Below are positions 24,010 to 32,588 of a DNA stretch of 64,000 nt, in pieces. Positions within the stretch are counted from its first letter, which is position 1. Every line of letters starts with the position of its first letter. The position numbers and the translations under genes were made by a program. Origin of the DNA: Flintibacter faecis (GTDB lineage: Bacteria > Bacillota > Clostridia > Oscillospirales > Oscillospiraceae). The stretch is taken from contig NZ_JACOPN010000006.1 of assembly GCF_014287875.1 (NCBI RefSeq), positions 1 to 64,000 on the forward strand, read 5' to 3'. Below the pieces are notes generated by a model. It made no database searches. It worked only from the letters and a program-made list of their open reading frames with translations, and was not told where the DNA came from.

Positions 24010-25460
24010 GCCTCACCGATAACCACAGCTTTCGCCTTTTCACTTTCGTGTTTCTCAGCCTGTTTGTGGGCTTTCTTTTGCTCTACCGGTGCAATGACGA
24101 CGGGCCCCGCTCCCGCCAGGACTCCACCCACCGCTATCAGCCGCTGATGAACGCCGATCTGCTGCCCCTTATGGTCTTCTTTTTGCTGCCCCTGGGGCTG
24201 CTGTTCGTGGGGCCGGGCCGCATGGCACAGCTTGCGCTGTCCGTGCTCTTCCAGTGCTTTCTTCACCTGGCCGTATACTATGCCCTGCTCCTGCCCCTCA
24301 CGCCCCTGCTCCGCCGGTTCATCAGCGCCCGGGGCTGCGCCATGCTGTGGCTCCTCCCCAATTTTCTCTATCTGTGCTTCAATTCCGGTCTGATGCCCGA
24401 CGCCCCCGCTTTCGTCCTGCGCACCCGGGGAAACTGGATCTGGCTGGTCCTGGGGCTGTGGCTGGTGGGGACCATTTCCGTGTTCGGGTGGAACACCCTG
24501 TCCCACCTGCGCTTCCGGCGGCAGCTGCTGGAAGGAGCATGGCCCATCACGGACGAGGAAGTCTTGGACATCTGGCAGGAGGAGATGGACCAGGCCCAGA
24601 TGGAGCCTCTCTCCTGCCCCCTGGTGATCTCCCCCCACACCTCCACCCCCCTGACGGTTGGCCTGTTCCGCTGGACCTTGCAGGTGGTGCTGCCCCTGCG
24701 GGCCTATACCCCCGACGAGCTGCACCTGGTCTTCCGCCACGAGATCGTCCATATCTGCCGCCGGGACAGCTGGAACAAGTTCTTTCTCATGTTCTGCACC
24801 GCCCTGTGCTGGTTCGACCCCCTCATGTGGATGGCCATGCGCCGCAGCGCCGAGGACACGGAGCTCAGCTGTGACGAGACCGTCCTCCTGGACGCGGACG
24901 AGGCCACCCGGCGGCAGTATGCCCAGCTGCTGCTCACCACCGCCGGGGACGGACGGGGATACACCACCTGTCTCTCCCCCGTAGCCGCCTCCCTGCGCTA
25001 TCGCCTGCGCAGCGTGGTCGCCCCCCGCCGCCGGGTGGCGGGCGGCATTCTGGTGGGGCTGACCCTGTTTCTCCTTATGTCCTCCTTCGGCTATGTGGCC
25101 CTGTCCTTTGACGAGCGCCCGGGGGCTGAAGTTCTCTTCGGCGGCGACCCGGCGGGCTATACCCTCCACTCCGTCCGGCGGGACGGGGAGCTGCTGGACT
25201 GCTCTGACCCGGAGGCCCTGATGGACTACCTCTCCGCCCTGCCCCTGGCCCACCTCACCGGGGACTATGACTATGAGGACCAGGACCAGGCCACCTATGT
25301 GCTCTACTTTGACGCCCCCAAAGAAGTGACCAGGAACCTGTGCGTGGTTCTCTCCGGCCGGCAGTGCAAGATGGACCCCTCCAATGGCCGCGCCTTCCAG
25401 CCCTACTATCTGCCGGAGGGTGTGGATATTGAACAGCTGGATAGTCTGTTGACGTCTTAA
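24006..25460 (+). CDS. BlaR1/MecR1-type M56 family membrane peptidase
   Basis: The 484-residue protein has several N-terminal membrane helices and a cytoplasmic gluzincin site HEIVH with a downstream ELSCDE. A further membrane segment (GILVGLTLFLLMSSFGYVAL) leads into a C-terminal extracellular region of about 120 residues. That region is too short and lacks the SxxK of the penicillin-binding sensor of true BlaR1, so the signal is probably not a beta-lactam. The protein likely senses an envelope cue and cleaves or triggers cleavage of the BlaI-like repressor encoded upstream. No beta-lactamase gene is nearby. Confidence 0.88.
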   Translation: MSLTDNHSFRLFTFVFLSLFVGFLLLYRCNDDGPRSRQDSTHRYQPLMNADLLPLMVFFLLPLGLLFVGPGRMAQLALSVLFQCFLHLAVYYALLLPLTPLLRRFISARGCAMLWLLPNFLYLCFNSGLMPDAPAFVLRTRGNWIWLVLGLWLVGTISVFGWNTLSHLRFRRQLLEGAWPITDEEVLDIWQEEMDQAQMEPLSCPLVISPHTSTPLTVGLFRWTLQVVLPLRAYTPDELHLVFRHEIVHICRRDSWNKFFLMFCTALCWFDPLMWMAMRRSAEDTELSCDETVLLDADEATRRQYAQLLLTTAGDGRGYTTCLSPVAASLRYRLRSVVAPRRRVAGGILVGLTLFLLMSSFGYVALSFDERPGAEVLFGGDPAGYTLHSVRRDGELLDCSDPEALMDYLSALPLAHLTGDYDYEDQDQATYVLYFDAPKEVTRNLCVVLSGRQCKMDPSNGRAFQPYYLPEGVDIEQLDSLLTS

Positions 25461-25477
25461 ATAAATATCTTTACAAA

Positions 25478-25518
25478 ATGGCATCTGCAGACCGATATTC
25501 CGTCTGCGGATGCCATCT
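25478..25518. terminator. Bidirectional terminator after blaR1-like gene
   Basis: ATGGCATCTGCAGAC (25478-25492) pairs with GTCTGCGGATGCCAT (25502-25516) with one mismatch, between convergent genes. Confidence 0.75.
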
Positions 25519-25525
25519 TCCATTC

Positions 25526-26974
25526 TTATTCCTTTCCCCGATATCCATATCGCTCTGCATTTCCCAGCAAATACAGAAAGGCAAAAGCCGGAATGCGGAT
25601 CAGTTCTTTTCCATTTGGCGCATGATGTGTTCCGTAATCATCTGGCCGCTTTGTCACAATGATGGCGGCGCTGGCCTCGTCACTCAGGGTACAAATCGCA
25701 GAGTCGTCTGGAATGGGAGCCTGTTCCCGGTATTTCACTTCGATCAGAATGTTCTTGATGTTTGGGTAGTCCACCACCACATCAATTTCTTTATTCTTGC
25801 GTCCGCCCCGGTAATACCCTACCCTGGTCGCCTGTTGATAATAAAACGCCGCGACGTGCTTATAGACGGCCGTTTCTACCATTTTTCCAAGCTCAATGGG
25901 GTTTGTCAGCACGTCATCATCCATCAAAACGGCATTTCGGATCGCCGCATCCGCAATATAGATTTTCGGCTGAGCCTTCAGCACCTTGCGTCCGCCCATC
26001 TCCACCGGCCAGCTCTGATAGATCAAATTTGCGCTCTCCAAATAATTGATATAGCTCTCCACCGTCGGCCTGCTGACGCCGCTCAGTTCCTTTGCTATGG
26101 CTGTGAAGGAAACGATCTCAGAAGAGACATTGCAGAGGTATAAGAATATCCGCTCCAGCTCTGTCGCGCTGCGTATTTTGTAAAGAGAAGGCAGGTCCCG
26201 CTTCAGAACCTTATCTACCACATCCTCCCGCATGATCTGCTGGGCCATCAGGTCGTTCGAAGCCAGCGCCAATTCAGGGAAACCGCCCACTTGCAGATAG
26301 CGGGAAAAGTGGTTCTGTATTCCGTCCAGCTTCATCATCACACTGGTGCGCTCCTGCTGCGTCATTTTCAAGAACGCGGTGGGCCGTATATCCGGGCCAA
26401 GCTCCGGGGTGTCGACGCCAATCAGCGCGCAATATTCAAAAAAGGACAAGGTCGGGACCTGGATAACGCTCCACCGCCCCGCGCCGCTCTCTGTGCTTCC
26501 CTTTATCAGCGCCGGACTGGCCGACCCCGTTGCGACCATCTGCGTGGATGGCTGCAAATCATAAATCGTTTTCATCCACTTGTCCCACTCGCTGGCATAC
26601 TGCACTTCGTCGAAGAAGTAATAGCAGTCTTTATCTGCCCACACGTTGGCGTGGTAGCAATCCAGAATATCATCCAGGCCGCTGAGCTTGAGCATGGGGT
26701 GGTCCAGGGAAATGAACACGATGCGCTGTGGCGGCACCCCTCGCTTCAACAGGGTGTCGATCATCTGATATTGAATGGTGGTCTTTCCCACACGCCGGGT
26801 CCCAGTCAGGACGACTGTTCGCCGCAGATCCCGCTGCTCCAGGCGTTTCATCGCTTCATAATAGGCAAAACGGCGATAGTGCTTTGTAAAGTCAGGGTGG
26901 ACCGCGCCTGTGACCCACCAGGGATTAAACGCCTTTAAAACCTTTAATATCTGCGTCTGCGTCGCAATGGCCAT
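25526..26974 (-). CDS. AAA ATPase with DUF4143 C-terminal domain
   Basis: The 482-residue protein has the Walker A GTRRVGKTT, Walker B YYFFDEVQYA and an ATGSASPAL sensor segment typical of the AAA_14 group, then a winged helix and a DUF4143 region with a nuclease-like IDVVVDYP..IEVKYRE stretch. This last stretch (D...E-V-K) resembles a PD-(D/E)XK site. The function of the family is not established; it is widespread in accessory DNA of gut bacteria. GAGGTGA precedes ATG 26974. Base composition is lower in GC than the neighbours, which suggests acquisition. Confidence 0.85.
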   Translation of the reverse strand: MAIATQTQILKVLKAFNPWWVTGAVHPDFTKHYRRFAYYEAMKRLEQRDLRRTVVLTGTRRVGKTTIQYQMIDTLLKRGVPPQRIVFISLDHPMLKLSGLDDILDCYHANVWADKDCYYFFDEVQYASEWDKWMKTIYDLQPSTQMVATGSASPALIKGSTESGAGRWSVIQVPTLSFFEYCALIGVDTPELGPDIRPTAFLKMTQQERTSVMMKLDGIQNHFSRYLQVGGFPELALASNDLMAQQIMREDVVDKVLKRDLPSLYKIRSATELERIFLYLCNVSSEIVSFTAIAKELSGVSRPTVESYINYLESANLIYQSWPVEMGGRKVLKAQPKIYIADAAIRNAVLMDDDVLTNPIELGKMVETAVYKHVAAFYYQQATRVGYYRGGRKNKEIDVVVDYPNIKNILIEVKYREQAPIPDDSAICTLSDEASAAIIVTKRPDDYGTHHAPNGKELIRIPAFAFLYLLGNAERYGYRGKE

Positions 26975-27064
26975 CTCCATCACCTCGTCAATATTTTATT
27001 GCCTATTTTCCATTTTGTCAATATGATATTAAAGTATACTTATATTATTTGCTTCATGATATGA

Positions 27065-27118
27065 TATTTTCGTAAAATAAAGCACACGCGCATACCGTTT
27101 TCGATATGCGCGTGTGCT
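27065..27118 (-). terminator. Terminator of the SseB-macro-HD gene
   Basis: AGCACACGCGCATA (27105-27118 on the minus strand) pairs with its complement at 27081-27094 (14 bp), followed on the minus strand by TTTATTTTA. Confidence 0.88.
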
Positions 27119-27131
27119 GTTTCATCAGAAC

Positions 27132-29252
27132 TTAACCCGCCACAAAGCGGATGACCATGCCGTTTTCTTTGCAGAAGGTCTGGAAGCGCTCGGTGCTGTT
27201 CTCGCCGCCGAACTCCTCCAGCAGCAGCTCGCCCAGGTCCTTGTCCAGGCCGTGCTTCCGGCGCAGCTGGACCAGCAGGTGCCGTCCGGCCTCCTCGCCC
27301 AGGTTGCAGCGGAAGGAATAGGGGTCCTTGCCGTGGGCGCTCTGGCTGGCGGGGCCCCGGTCCTCGCCCACAAAGACCACGCTGTCGTCGGTCAGGCGAA
27401 TGGCCCGGCTGCCCGCCTCGGATGCAAACAGGCCGTACTCCCCGTCCTCCAGATCCCGGTCGATCTGCTTCCAGAAGGGGGCGCTCCACCGGTCCTCCAG
27501 GCGCTCGGCCTCCTTCCGGGGCATGGCCCGGACCTGCTGGGGCATATCCTCCCGCATGGGCACCCACTGGGGGTCGCCCTTGGTCAGCACGGTGCGGCTT
27601 CCGTCTGCGCCCATCTGATACAGGTGCTGCTCGCCCTCGTCCATGGCATAATTGACGAACAGGTCCTTCACCAGGCCGTTCATCTCCTGATAGGCGTTGG
27701 CCGTCTCGGTGTGGCCCTTCATGGGGGCCAGAGCGGCCAGCAGGCGGCCATAGTACCAGGCCTGCATGGCCTTGGGGGCGTTAAAGCGCTGCCACAGCTT
27801 GTCCCCCACCTTCCGGCGGTCATTGTACATGCTGTGCAGGTTGGCCAGCTTGTCGGCCAGGATCAGCTTCTTCTCCCGCAGCCCGGCATCCGTGGCCTGG
27901 GCAATGGCCTGGAGCTTGCGCTGATACCACACCCGGCGTTTGTCCTCGGTGTGGGCGTTGACCAGAGCCGCCACATCCACGCCGAACTGCTCATAGACAT
28001 CCAGCAGCGTAGCCTGGGTATCCTCCAGCACGTCGTGGAGGGCTCCGGCGGCCAGCAGATCGAAATCGGCATCCATGCCGTCCAGGGCGGCCACCGTGGC
28101 CACCGGGTGGAGAATATAGGGCTGATCCGTCCCCTTGCGGCTGGCTCCGCTGTGGCAGGCGGCGGCAAACCGGATGGCCCGCTCCACCACGTCCGCCTGA
28201 CCCTGCTGCCCGGCCTGGGCCTTCCACTCCTCCTGGCTGCCGTTCCAGGTGGACTGATACCGGGCGGTGGTCTCCTGGTCAAAGCAGGCGAACAGGATGC
28301 GCATGCCATACTTGGGGTTGATCTGCATCCAGTCGAAGGCGGTTTTCAGGGCGATCCGGGTGGCCTCCTCCTTGGGATAGCCATAGGCCCCGGTGGAGAT
28401 GGCGGGGAAGGCGATGCTGTGCAGGCCGTTCTGCCGGGCCAGCTCCAGGCTGTTCCAATAGCACCGGCGCAGCAGGACGGCGTCCTCCTCCTTGCCGGAG
28501 TAGACGGGGCCCACGGTGTGGATGACGTGCTTGGCCTTTAAGTGATACCCCCCTGTGAGCTTGGCCTGGCCGGTGGGGCAGCCGTTCAGCTTGCGGCACT
28601 CCTCCAGCAGCTCATGCCCGGCGGCACGGTGGATGGCCCCGTCTACGCCGCCCCCGCCCAGCAGGGTCTCGTTGGCGGCGTTGACGATGCAGTCGGTCTC
28701 CGCCTGGGTGATGTCCATGGTGGCAAAGCCCACGGTGTTCTCCCCGGGCTGGGGCAGGTCCTTGATGAAAATGCCCTGGATCAGGGGCTTGGACAGGAAA
28801 AAGGACTGGCCCCAGGGGTTGAGCAGGATACCCGCGACCTGGGGGTTCATCAGGGCCTTCTGCAGATAGGTGTCGATGGCCTCGGTGACGGTGGAGCTGC
28901 GCTGGCCCTTGTCCGCCTCCTCCGGGCTGGTAAAGGCGGCGTATACCATGGCACCGCTTTTCAGATTCAGGGTGCGGATCTTGCACTGGAAGTTGGCCGG
29001 GAAGGGGACAGTGTCCCCGGTCTTGGTGCCCTCGGACACCAGCTTGTCCGCCGCCTCCTTGGGGATCTCCACCGGCACGGTGATCCGGTCTCCCCGGGCC
29101 ATGGCGTTCTGAACGGCCTCCAGCACGCCGGCGGCCAGCTTCTCCTTGGGCTGCTCCTTGTTGTCGTACACCTGGGAGACGGCCTGCTCCACGCCCTCCA
29201 TGGCCTGGGTCCGCTCCTGGCGGTTGATGTGAATGATAAAGTCTTGGTCCAT
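27132..29252 (-). CDS. Fusion protein: SseB-like domain, macro domain, SpoT-type HD domain
   Basis: The 706-residue protein starts at ATG 29252 (AAGGAGG upstream). Residues about 35-170 look like SseB (ALMNPQVAGILLNPWG). Residues 175-330 are a macro domain with NAAN at 191-194, GGGGVDGAIH at 199-208 and FPAISTGAYGYP, the ADP-ribose-binding and hydrolase site. Residues 350-500 form an HD phosphohydrolase of RelA/SpoT or MESH1 type (H367, H382, H406-D407 in LLAAGALHDVLEDT, later ILADKLANLH). The last 200 residues are a second SseB-like or unknown region. It could reverse ADP-ribosylation and hydrolyse a nucleotide such as (p)ppGpp. This combination in one chain is unusual. Confidence 0.82.
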   Translation of the reverse strand: MDQDFIIHINRQERTQAMEGVEQAVSQVYDNKEQPKEKLAAGVLEAVQNAMARGDRITVPVEIPKEAADKLVSEGTKTGDTVPFPANFQCKIRTLNLKSGAMVYAAFTSPEEADKGQRSSTVTEAIDTYLQKALMNPQVAGILLNPWGQSFFLSKPLIQGIFIKDLPQPGENTVGFATMDITQAETDCIVNAANETLLGGGGVDGAIHRAAGHELLEECRKLNGCPTGQAKLTGGYHLKAKHVIHTVGPVYSGKEEDAVLLRRCYWNSLELARQNGLHSIAFPAISTGAYGYPKEEATRIALKTAFDWMQINPKYGMRILFACFDQETTARYQSTWNGSQEEWKAQAGQQGQADVVERAIRFAAACHSGASRKGTDQPYILHPVATVAALDGMDADFDLLAAGALHDVLEDTQATLLDVYEQFGVDVAALVNAHTEDKRRVWYQRKLQAIAQATDAGLREKKLILADKLANLHSMYNDRRKVGDKLWQRFNAPKAMQAWYYGRLLAALAPMKGHTETANAYQEMNGLVKDLFVNYAMDEGEQHLYQMGADGSRTVLTKGDPQWVPMREDMPQQVRAMPRKEAERLEDRWSAPFWKQIDRDLEDGEYGLFASEAGSRAIRLTDDSVVFVGEDRGPASQSAHGKDPYSFRCNLGEEAGRHLLVQLRRKHGLDKDLGELLLEEFGGENSTERFQTFCKENGMVIRFVAG

Positions 29253-29490
29253 TGGGTTTTTCCTCCTTCAATGGGTCCTCCGCCGGGGCGGATGATCGTT
29301 GGGTCCCCGGGGGGACAGTATCAGTTTACCAGATACAAAAGAAAAAATCTACTGCTTCCGGCGAAAGGATTCCATAAAGTATAAAAAACATCGCCCCCAC
29401 CCGCCAAACCGAGGCCCGGGGAAGCGGGTCAGCTTTGGAGAAAGATGGGACCATGCGGCACACAGAATATACATACTGACCAAAGGACCC

Positions 29491-29520
29491 TTGTCAGGGG
29501 GCCGCCACTTATGATATGAT
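29491..29520 (+). promoter_or_regulatory. Promoter of the helical repeat gene
   Basis: TTGTCA (29491-29496), 18-nt spacer, TATGAT (29515-29520), close upstream of AGGAGG and the ATG at 29548. Confidence 0.65.
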
Positions 29521-29547
29521 AACGGCAAAGGCAGGAGGTGCAATCCA

Positions 29548-30483
29548 ATGAGCAGAGAGACAGAAAAGATCATGAAGGAGCTGCAGCAGTTCCTTGCGCT
29601 CCACGGCGATGAGGCCACAGACGAGGAAAGCGTGGACCGTTTGACGCGCCAGTTCCTTTTGGAATGCAGCAGCTATCCTCACAGCCGCAAGGACGCGGCT
29701 CCAGAAACTGCAGACGACTATTTAGACCTTGCGGAACAGGCATCCTCAAAGAAAAAACGTCTGGAATATCTCCGTAAAGCATTGGAACTGGAACCGGAAC
29801 ATGTGGATGCACAGCTGGAGATGATCGTCCACACCATGGAGAAAACGCCAGAGGAGCAGCTCCCGGCGCTCCAAAAGCTCATGGCGGCAGCAGCCGAGCC
29901 GCTGGAACAGGAGGGCTGTTTCAAGAGAGATATGGGTGACTTCTGGGCTGTCCTCGAAACCAGGCCGTATATGCGCGTCCGCCATACCTACTTCGATGCG
30001 CTGATCTCCTGCGGCATGATCCACTGTGCCATCAATGAGGGCGAGGAGCTTCTGAAGCTGTGTGAGAACGACAATCTGGGCGTTCGCTATCAGTTGATGC
30101 ACCTGTACGCCTGTACGGAAGACGAGCTGCACGCGCTGGCCCTTCACAAGAGATTTGATTCCTGTGAGGAAACACAGATGCTCCTGCCGCTGGCGGTCCT
30201 GTACTATAAACTGAACCAGTTCGACCGTGCGAAAGACTATCTCAAGCGGCTGGCCGCAGTGAACAAGGATACGAAAAAGTTTTTCCGGGCCGCCGCAGGC
30301 GACCGGTTGGAGGAGTTCTTCATGGATATGAGCCCCTATGGATACCGGCCCTTTACCATCGATGAACTGCTGGAGGACCTGCTGCTATCTCCCTACCTGT
30401 TTGCGTCGGTTCCGCACTTTTTCCAGTGGGCCAGCAGCTGCCTGCGCACACAGACAACCTCCCGAAAAAGAAAGCAGCCCTGA
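29548..30483 (+). CDS. TPR-like protein
   Basis: The 311-residue soluble protein contains TPR-like helices (DYLDLAEQASSKKKRLEYLR followed by an ALELEPEH repeat edge) and a middle block LETRPYMRVRHTYFDAL with DNLGVRYQLMHLY, a pattern seen in ST7-like helical repeat proteins of Firmicutes. Such proteins usually mediate protein-protein contacts; no enzymatic motif is seen. ATG 29548 has AGGAGGTG upstream. It is a single-gene unit with its own promoter. The C-terminal tail is basic. Confidence 0.75.
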   Translation: MSRETEKIMKELQQFLALHGDEATDEESVDRLTRQFLLECSSYPHSRKDAAPETADDYLDLAEQASSKKKRLEYLRKALELEPEHVDAQLEMIVHTMEKTPEEQLPALQKLMAAAAEPLEQEGCFKRDMGDFWAVLETRPYMRVRHTYFDALISCGMIHCAINEGEELLKLCENDNLGVRYQLMHLYACTEDELHALALHKRFDSCEETQMLLPLAVLYYKLNQFDRAKDYLKRLAAVNKDTKKFFRAAAGDRLEEFFMDMSPYGYRPFTIDELLEDLLLSPYLFASVPHFFQWASSCLRTQTTSRKRKQP

Positions 30484-30530
30484 CACGCAGCATGATAAGC
30501 CATAAGAAAAGAGCCGCGCCAGTCAGCTGG

Positions 30531-30722
30531 TCATCCTCTGCCATACACGCCCGCAATAGGACGAGTCCCGCCGCCGCTGTCAGAGTCATCATGAATCTTG
30601 CGCCGCGTTTCGGTGGTGTGGGTGTAGCGGTCGTACTGCTTCGTCAGCGTCAGGCCGCCTGCGGCGACATACTCGTTGGCCTCCACCTTCTTATGGACGG
30701 TCTGCATCTTCCACTTCAGCAT
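30531..30722 (-). pseudogene. Remnant of a TPM-domain-type protein C-terminus
   Basis: The minus-strand frame reads 63 residues including VEANEYVAAGGLTLTKQYD, an ETRRKI stretch and a Gly/Ser-rich end. This matches the tail of TPM-domain membrane proteins, where a short beta segment before a Gly/Ser-rich end is typical. The catalytic or membrane part is absent and the frame has no ribosome-binding site. I read it as the left-over 3' end of a deleted gene. The match is by eye only. Confidence 0.45.
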
Positions 30723-30736
30723 GAGGCATTTATAAA

Positions 30737-30786
30737 ACAACAGGCACTCTGCCCCCAAAGAAGCAGAGTGCCTGTTGTTGTTTTTT
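30737..30786. terminator. Strong bidirectional terminator
   Basis: ACAACAGGCACTCTGC and GCAGAGTGCCTGTTGT pair over 16 bp, followed by TGTTTTTTG on the plus strand. It lies between the TPR-like gene and the minus-strand DUF4300 gene. Confidence 0.9.
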
Positions 30787-30801
30787 GATTTCCTGACTTT
30801 T

Positions 30802-31725
30802 TTATGCCGCACGGTCCAGCGGATTTGTGCGGTATCCCTCCATAAGGCTGTCGTTTTCCATGATGAATGGGCGCGTCGTGTCCTGACTCCAAGCGGTATC
30901 ATACTGTTCCATCAGATAGTCGCTCAGTTCCGTCCTGTTCTGAAGCTTCACCAGCCGATACGGCTCCTGAAAGGCCACCTTTTCCATAAACCAGAGGCCG
31001 CCGTCCTCTGCCGGCAGCAGCACGCCCACATGCCCGATGAACAGCGTGTTGTCTGTGTCCGAGAACCGGTCATGGAGGACGACAGAGATCAGACGGGCGG
31101 TGCTCTCCTCAAAAGAAATGCCGCGCTCCGACCAGCCCGCCTGAAGGGCTTTGACCTGTTTCTCCGTCTCTGTGCTGTCTGCGGCGGTCACCGGTGCGAA
31201 CAACGCGCAGAATTTGGACGTGCTGTCCCCGCAGAGGACATCGGGATCCGCGGCCAGTGTCTCCAGGTCCAGAAAGAGGGTGTCCTCGCCCTGCGTCTCC
31301 GGCTGGTCCGCTCCGGCAGTGACAAATTCGCTGAACAGGCCGAATGCCGTGATACGGCAGTTATAGCCGGGGAAGCTCCCGTTTTTCTCTGTCCACAGGT
31401 CCTGCATCTCGTAGGGGTCATACTTGGTATCCGTCGGCGCGGTGTGCTCAAAGCCCCCCGTCAGCCATTCGCCCTTGACGCTGGCATTGAACCGGTCCAC
31501 ACGGTCCAGGAGACTGCTGATCCTGTTCTCCCCTATCCCGGCATCCGCAAGCGATTTGGAGAGCAGGCTTTGGGTGTCCGCATCTGTCAGATTGGAGTAC
31601 GCCGCCGTCTCCAGCGGCGGCTGGACGGCGTTCGGCTCCGCGGGTCCGCCGCAGCCCGAGAGGGCTGTGAGCATGAGGCCGCCTGTCAAAAGCATTGGCA
31701 GAAGCCTTCTTTTCAGCGCTGTCAT
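30802..31725 (-). CDS. DUF4300 family lipoprotein
   Basis: The 307-residue precursor starts at ATG 31725 with GGGGGA upstream. The signal region (KRRLLPMLLTGGLMLTALSGC) ends in lipobox LSGC, so the protein is anchored outside the membrane. The mature part has DUF4300 features (YSNLTDADTQSLL, NCRITAFGLFSEF, VLLHDRFSDTDNTLFIGHVGVLL, DKVAFQEPY-like segment). The family has no proven function; its central part looks like a cysteine-free hydrolase-like fold. The gene is monocistronic. Confidence 0.85.
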   Translation of the reverse strand: MTALKRRLLPMLLTGGLMLTALSGCGGPAEPNAVQPPLETAAYSNLTDADTQSLLSKSLADAGIGENRISSLLDRVDRFNASVKGEWLTGGFEHTAPTDTKYDPYEMQDLWTEKNGSFPGYNCRITAFGLFSEFVTAGADQPETQGEDTLFLDLETLAADPDVLCGDSTSKFCALFAPVTAADSTETEKQVKALQAGWSERGISFEESTARLISVVLHDRFSDTDNTLFIGHVGVLLPAEDGGLWFMEKVAFQEPYRLVKLQNRTELSDYLMEQYDTAWSQDTTRPFIMENDSLMEGYRTNPLDRAA

Positions 31726-31994
31726 TGATGCTTCCCCCTTCCTGCGGGAGGGACCCGCGCGCTGCCCGTGTTCCGACACGGTACATGCGTTGGCAGAAAG
31801 GATCCATCCCGAGCCATGGTACCTCCTCCGCAGAGGCACCGTTAGGTTGTGCTTGTCCGGCTTATGATATGCGAAAGCGCCCCGTCCGGCTAAGAAGCCA
31901 CGCCGCAAGGCGGGGATTCGTGCCAAAAGGGGCTCACGCTTCGCTGTGCCGATGAAAAAGACGCAATCAGTGAATTCCGACTTTTTGAAAAAAA
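31726..31994. other. Intergenic stretch without recognised gene
   Basis: Between the DUF4300 gene and the tRNA terminator I see no ribosome-binding site with a convincing frame and no known RNA. It holds short GC-rich dyads around 31880-31915 and probably the promoter of the lipoprotein gene. Confidence 0.4.
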
Positions 31995-32024
31995 TCGGAG
32001 CAAGCGATATGAAGCTTGCTCCGA
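31988..32024 (-). terminator. Terminator of tRNA-Leu
   Basis: TCGGAGCAAGC and GCTTGCTCCGA (31995-32005 with 32014-32024) form an 11-bp stem followed on the minus strand by T7. Confidence 0.9.
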
Positions 32025-32026
32025 CG

Positions 32027-32113
32027 TGGTGCCGGTGACCGGACTCGAACCGGTACGGTGTCGCCACCGGTGGATTTTGAGTCCACTACGTCTACCAATT
32101 CCATCACACCGGC
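32027..32113 (-). tRNA. tRNA-Leu, anticodon CAA
   Basis: The 87-nt minus-strand gene has a 7-bp acceptor stem (GCCGGTG / CACCGGC), discriminator A and an encoded CCA end. The anticodon loop is CTCAAAA with anticodon CAA, the variable arm is long (class II), and the T-loop GGTTCGAGTCC is standard. A promoter at 32126-32154 and a terminator at 31988-32024 make it a single-gene unit. Confidence 0.95.
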
Positions 32114-32125
32114 AAAACTAAAGTT

Positions 32126-32154
32126 ATTATATCTGATTGCGGACACATTTGCAA
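32126..32154 (-). promoter_or_regulatory. Promoter of tRNA-Leu
   Basis: Minus strand TTGCAA (32149-32154), 17-nt spacer, TATAAT (32126-32131). Confidence 0.8.
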
Positions 32155-32262
32155 GAGGGAATTTTCTGCATACAACTACTCTCAAGTGCAGTCTCGAAAC
32201 TTTCTTTTTTTCGAGTGCCTACCCTATGGGTAAGCATATCAGATAACTATCCAGAAAAGCTT

Positions 32263-32454
32263 TCATTGCTCCAATATTTCGATATTCTCTAACGCAAAAT
32301 CAATACACATCTGTATCAATTCATTTCTTGTGCGCCCTGTCTGTTTTGCTACATCATCGAGCCTTTCAATCATAGTATCCGGTAATCTAGCGGACACGAC
32401 TGAGGTCTTCCCGAAAGCCGGTTTACGTGGGCGGACTACAAATTTATTTTCCAT
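32263..32454 (-). CDS. Ribbon-helix-helix type small regulator
   Basis: The 63-residue protein has SVVSARLPDTMIERLDDVAK, a beta strand then helix as in CopG/Arc repressors, and a second helix RTRNELIQMCIDFAL. ATG 32454 is preferred because AAGGTG lies 6 nt upstream; a GTG at 32463 is less likely. Such proteins bind DNA as dimers and often repress their own region. AT-rich direct repeats upstream (32484-32533) are candidate sites. No paired toxin gene is recognisable beside it. Confidence 0.72.
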   Translation of the reverse strand: MENKFVVRPRKPAFGKTSVVSARLPDTMIERLDDVAKQTGRTRNELIQMCIDFALENIEILEQ

Positions 32455-32483
32455 ATCTATCACCTTGTATTGATATTACCCTA

Positions 32484-32533
32484 ACATTTGTAATTTTAAT
32501 ATACTACAAGTGTTTACATTTTGTAATTTTTAT
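32484..32533. promoter_or_regulatory. AT-rich direct repeats, candidate operator, with plus-strand promoter
   Basis: ACATTTGTAATTTTA (32484-32498) recurs as ACATTTTGTAATTTTT (from 32516). TTTACA at 32513-32518 and TAATGT about 17 nt later could form a promoter for the plus-strand gene at 32589. The repeats lie between divergent genes, as expected of a ribbon-helix-helix operator. Confidence 0.45.
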
Positions 32534-32588
32534 GGTAATGTAAAGATACCGAGCACAACAGCAATGATATTTCAGGAGGAAAAGTATT

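Noticed and set aside
30802..32067. A longer form of the DUF4300 lipoprotein gene starting at 32067
   Set aside because: The extra 114 codons overlap the tRNA-Leu gene and precede the signal peptide. The true start is ATG 31725.
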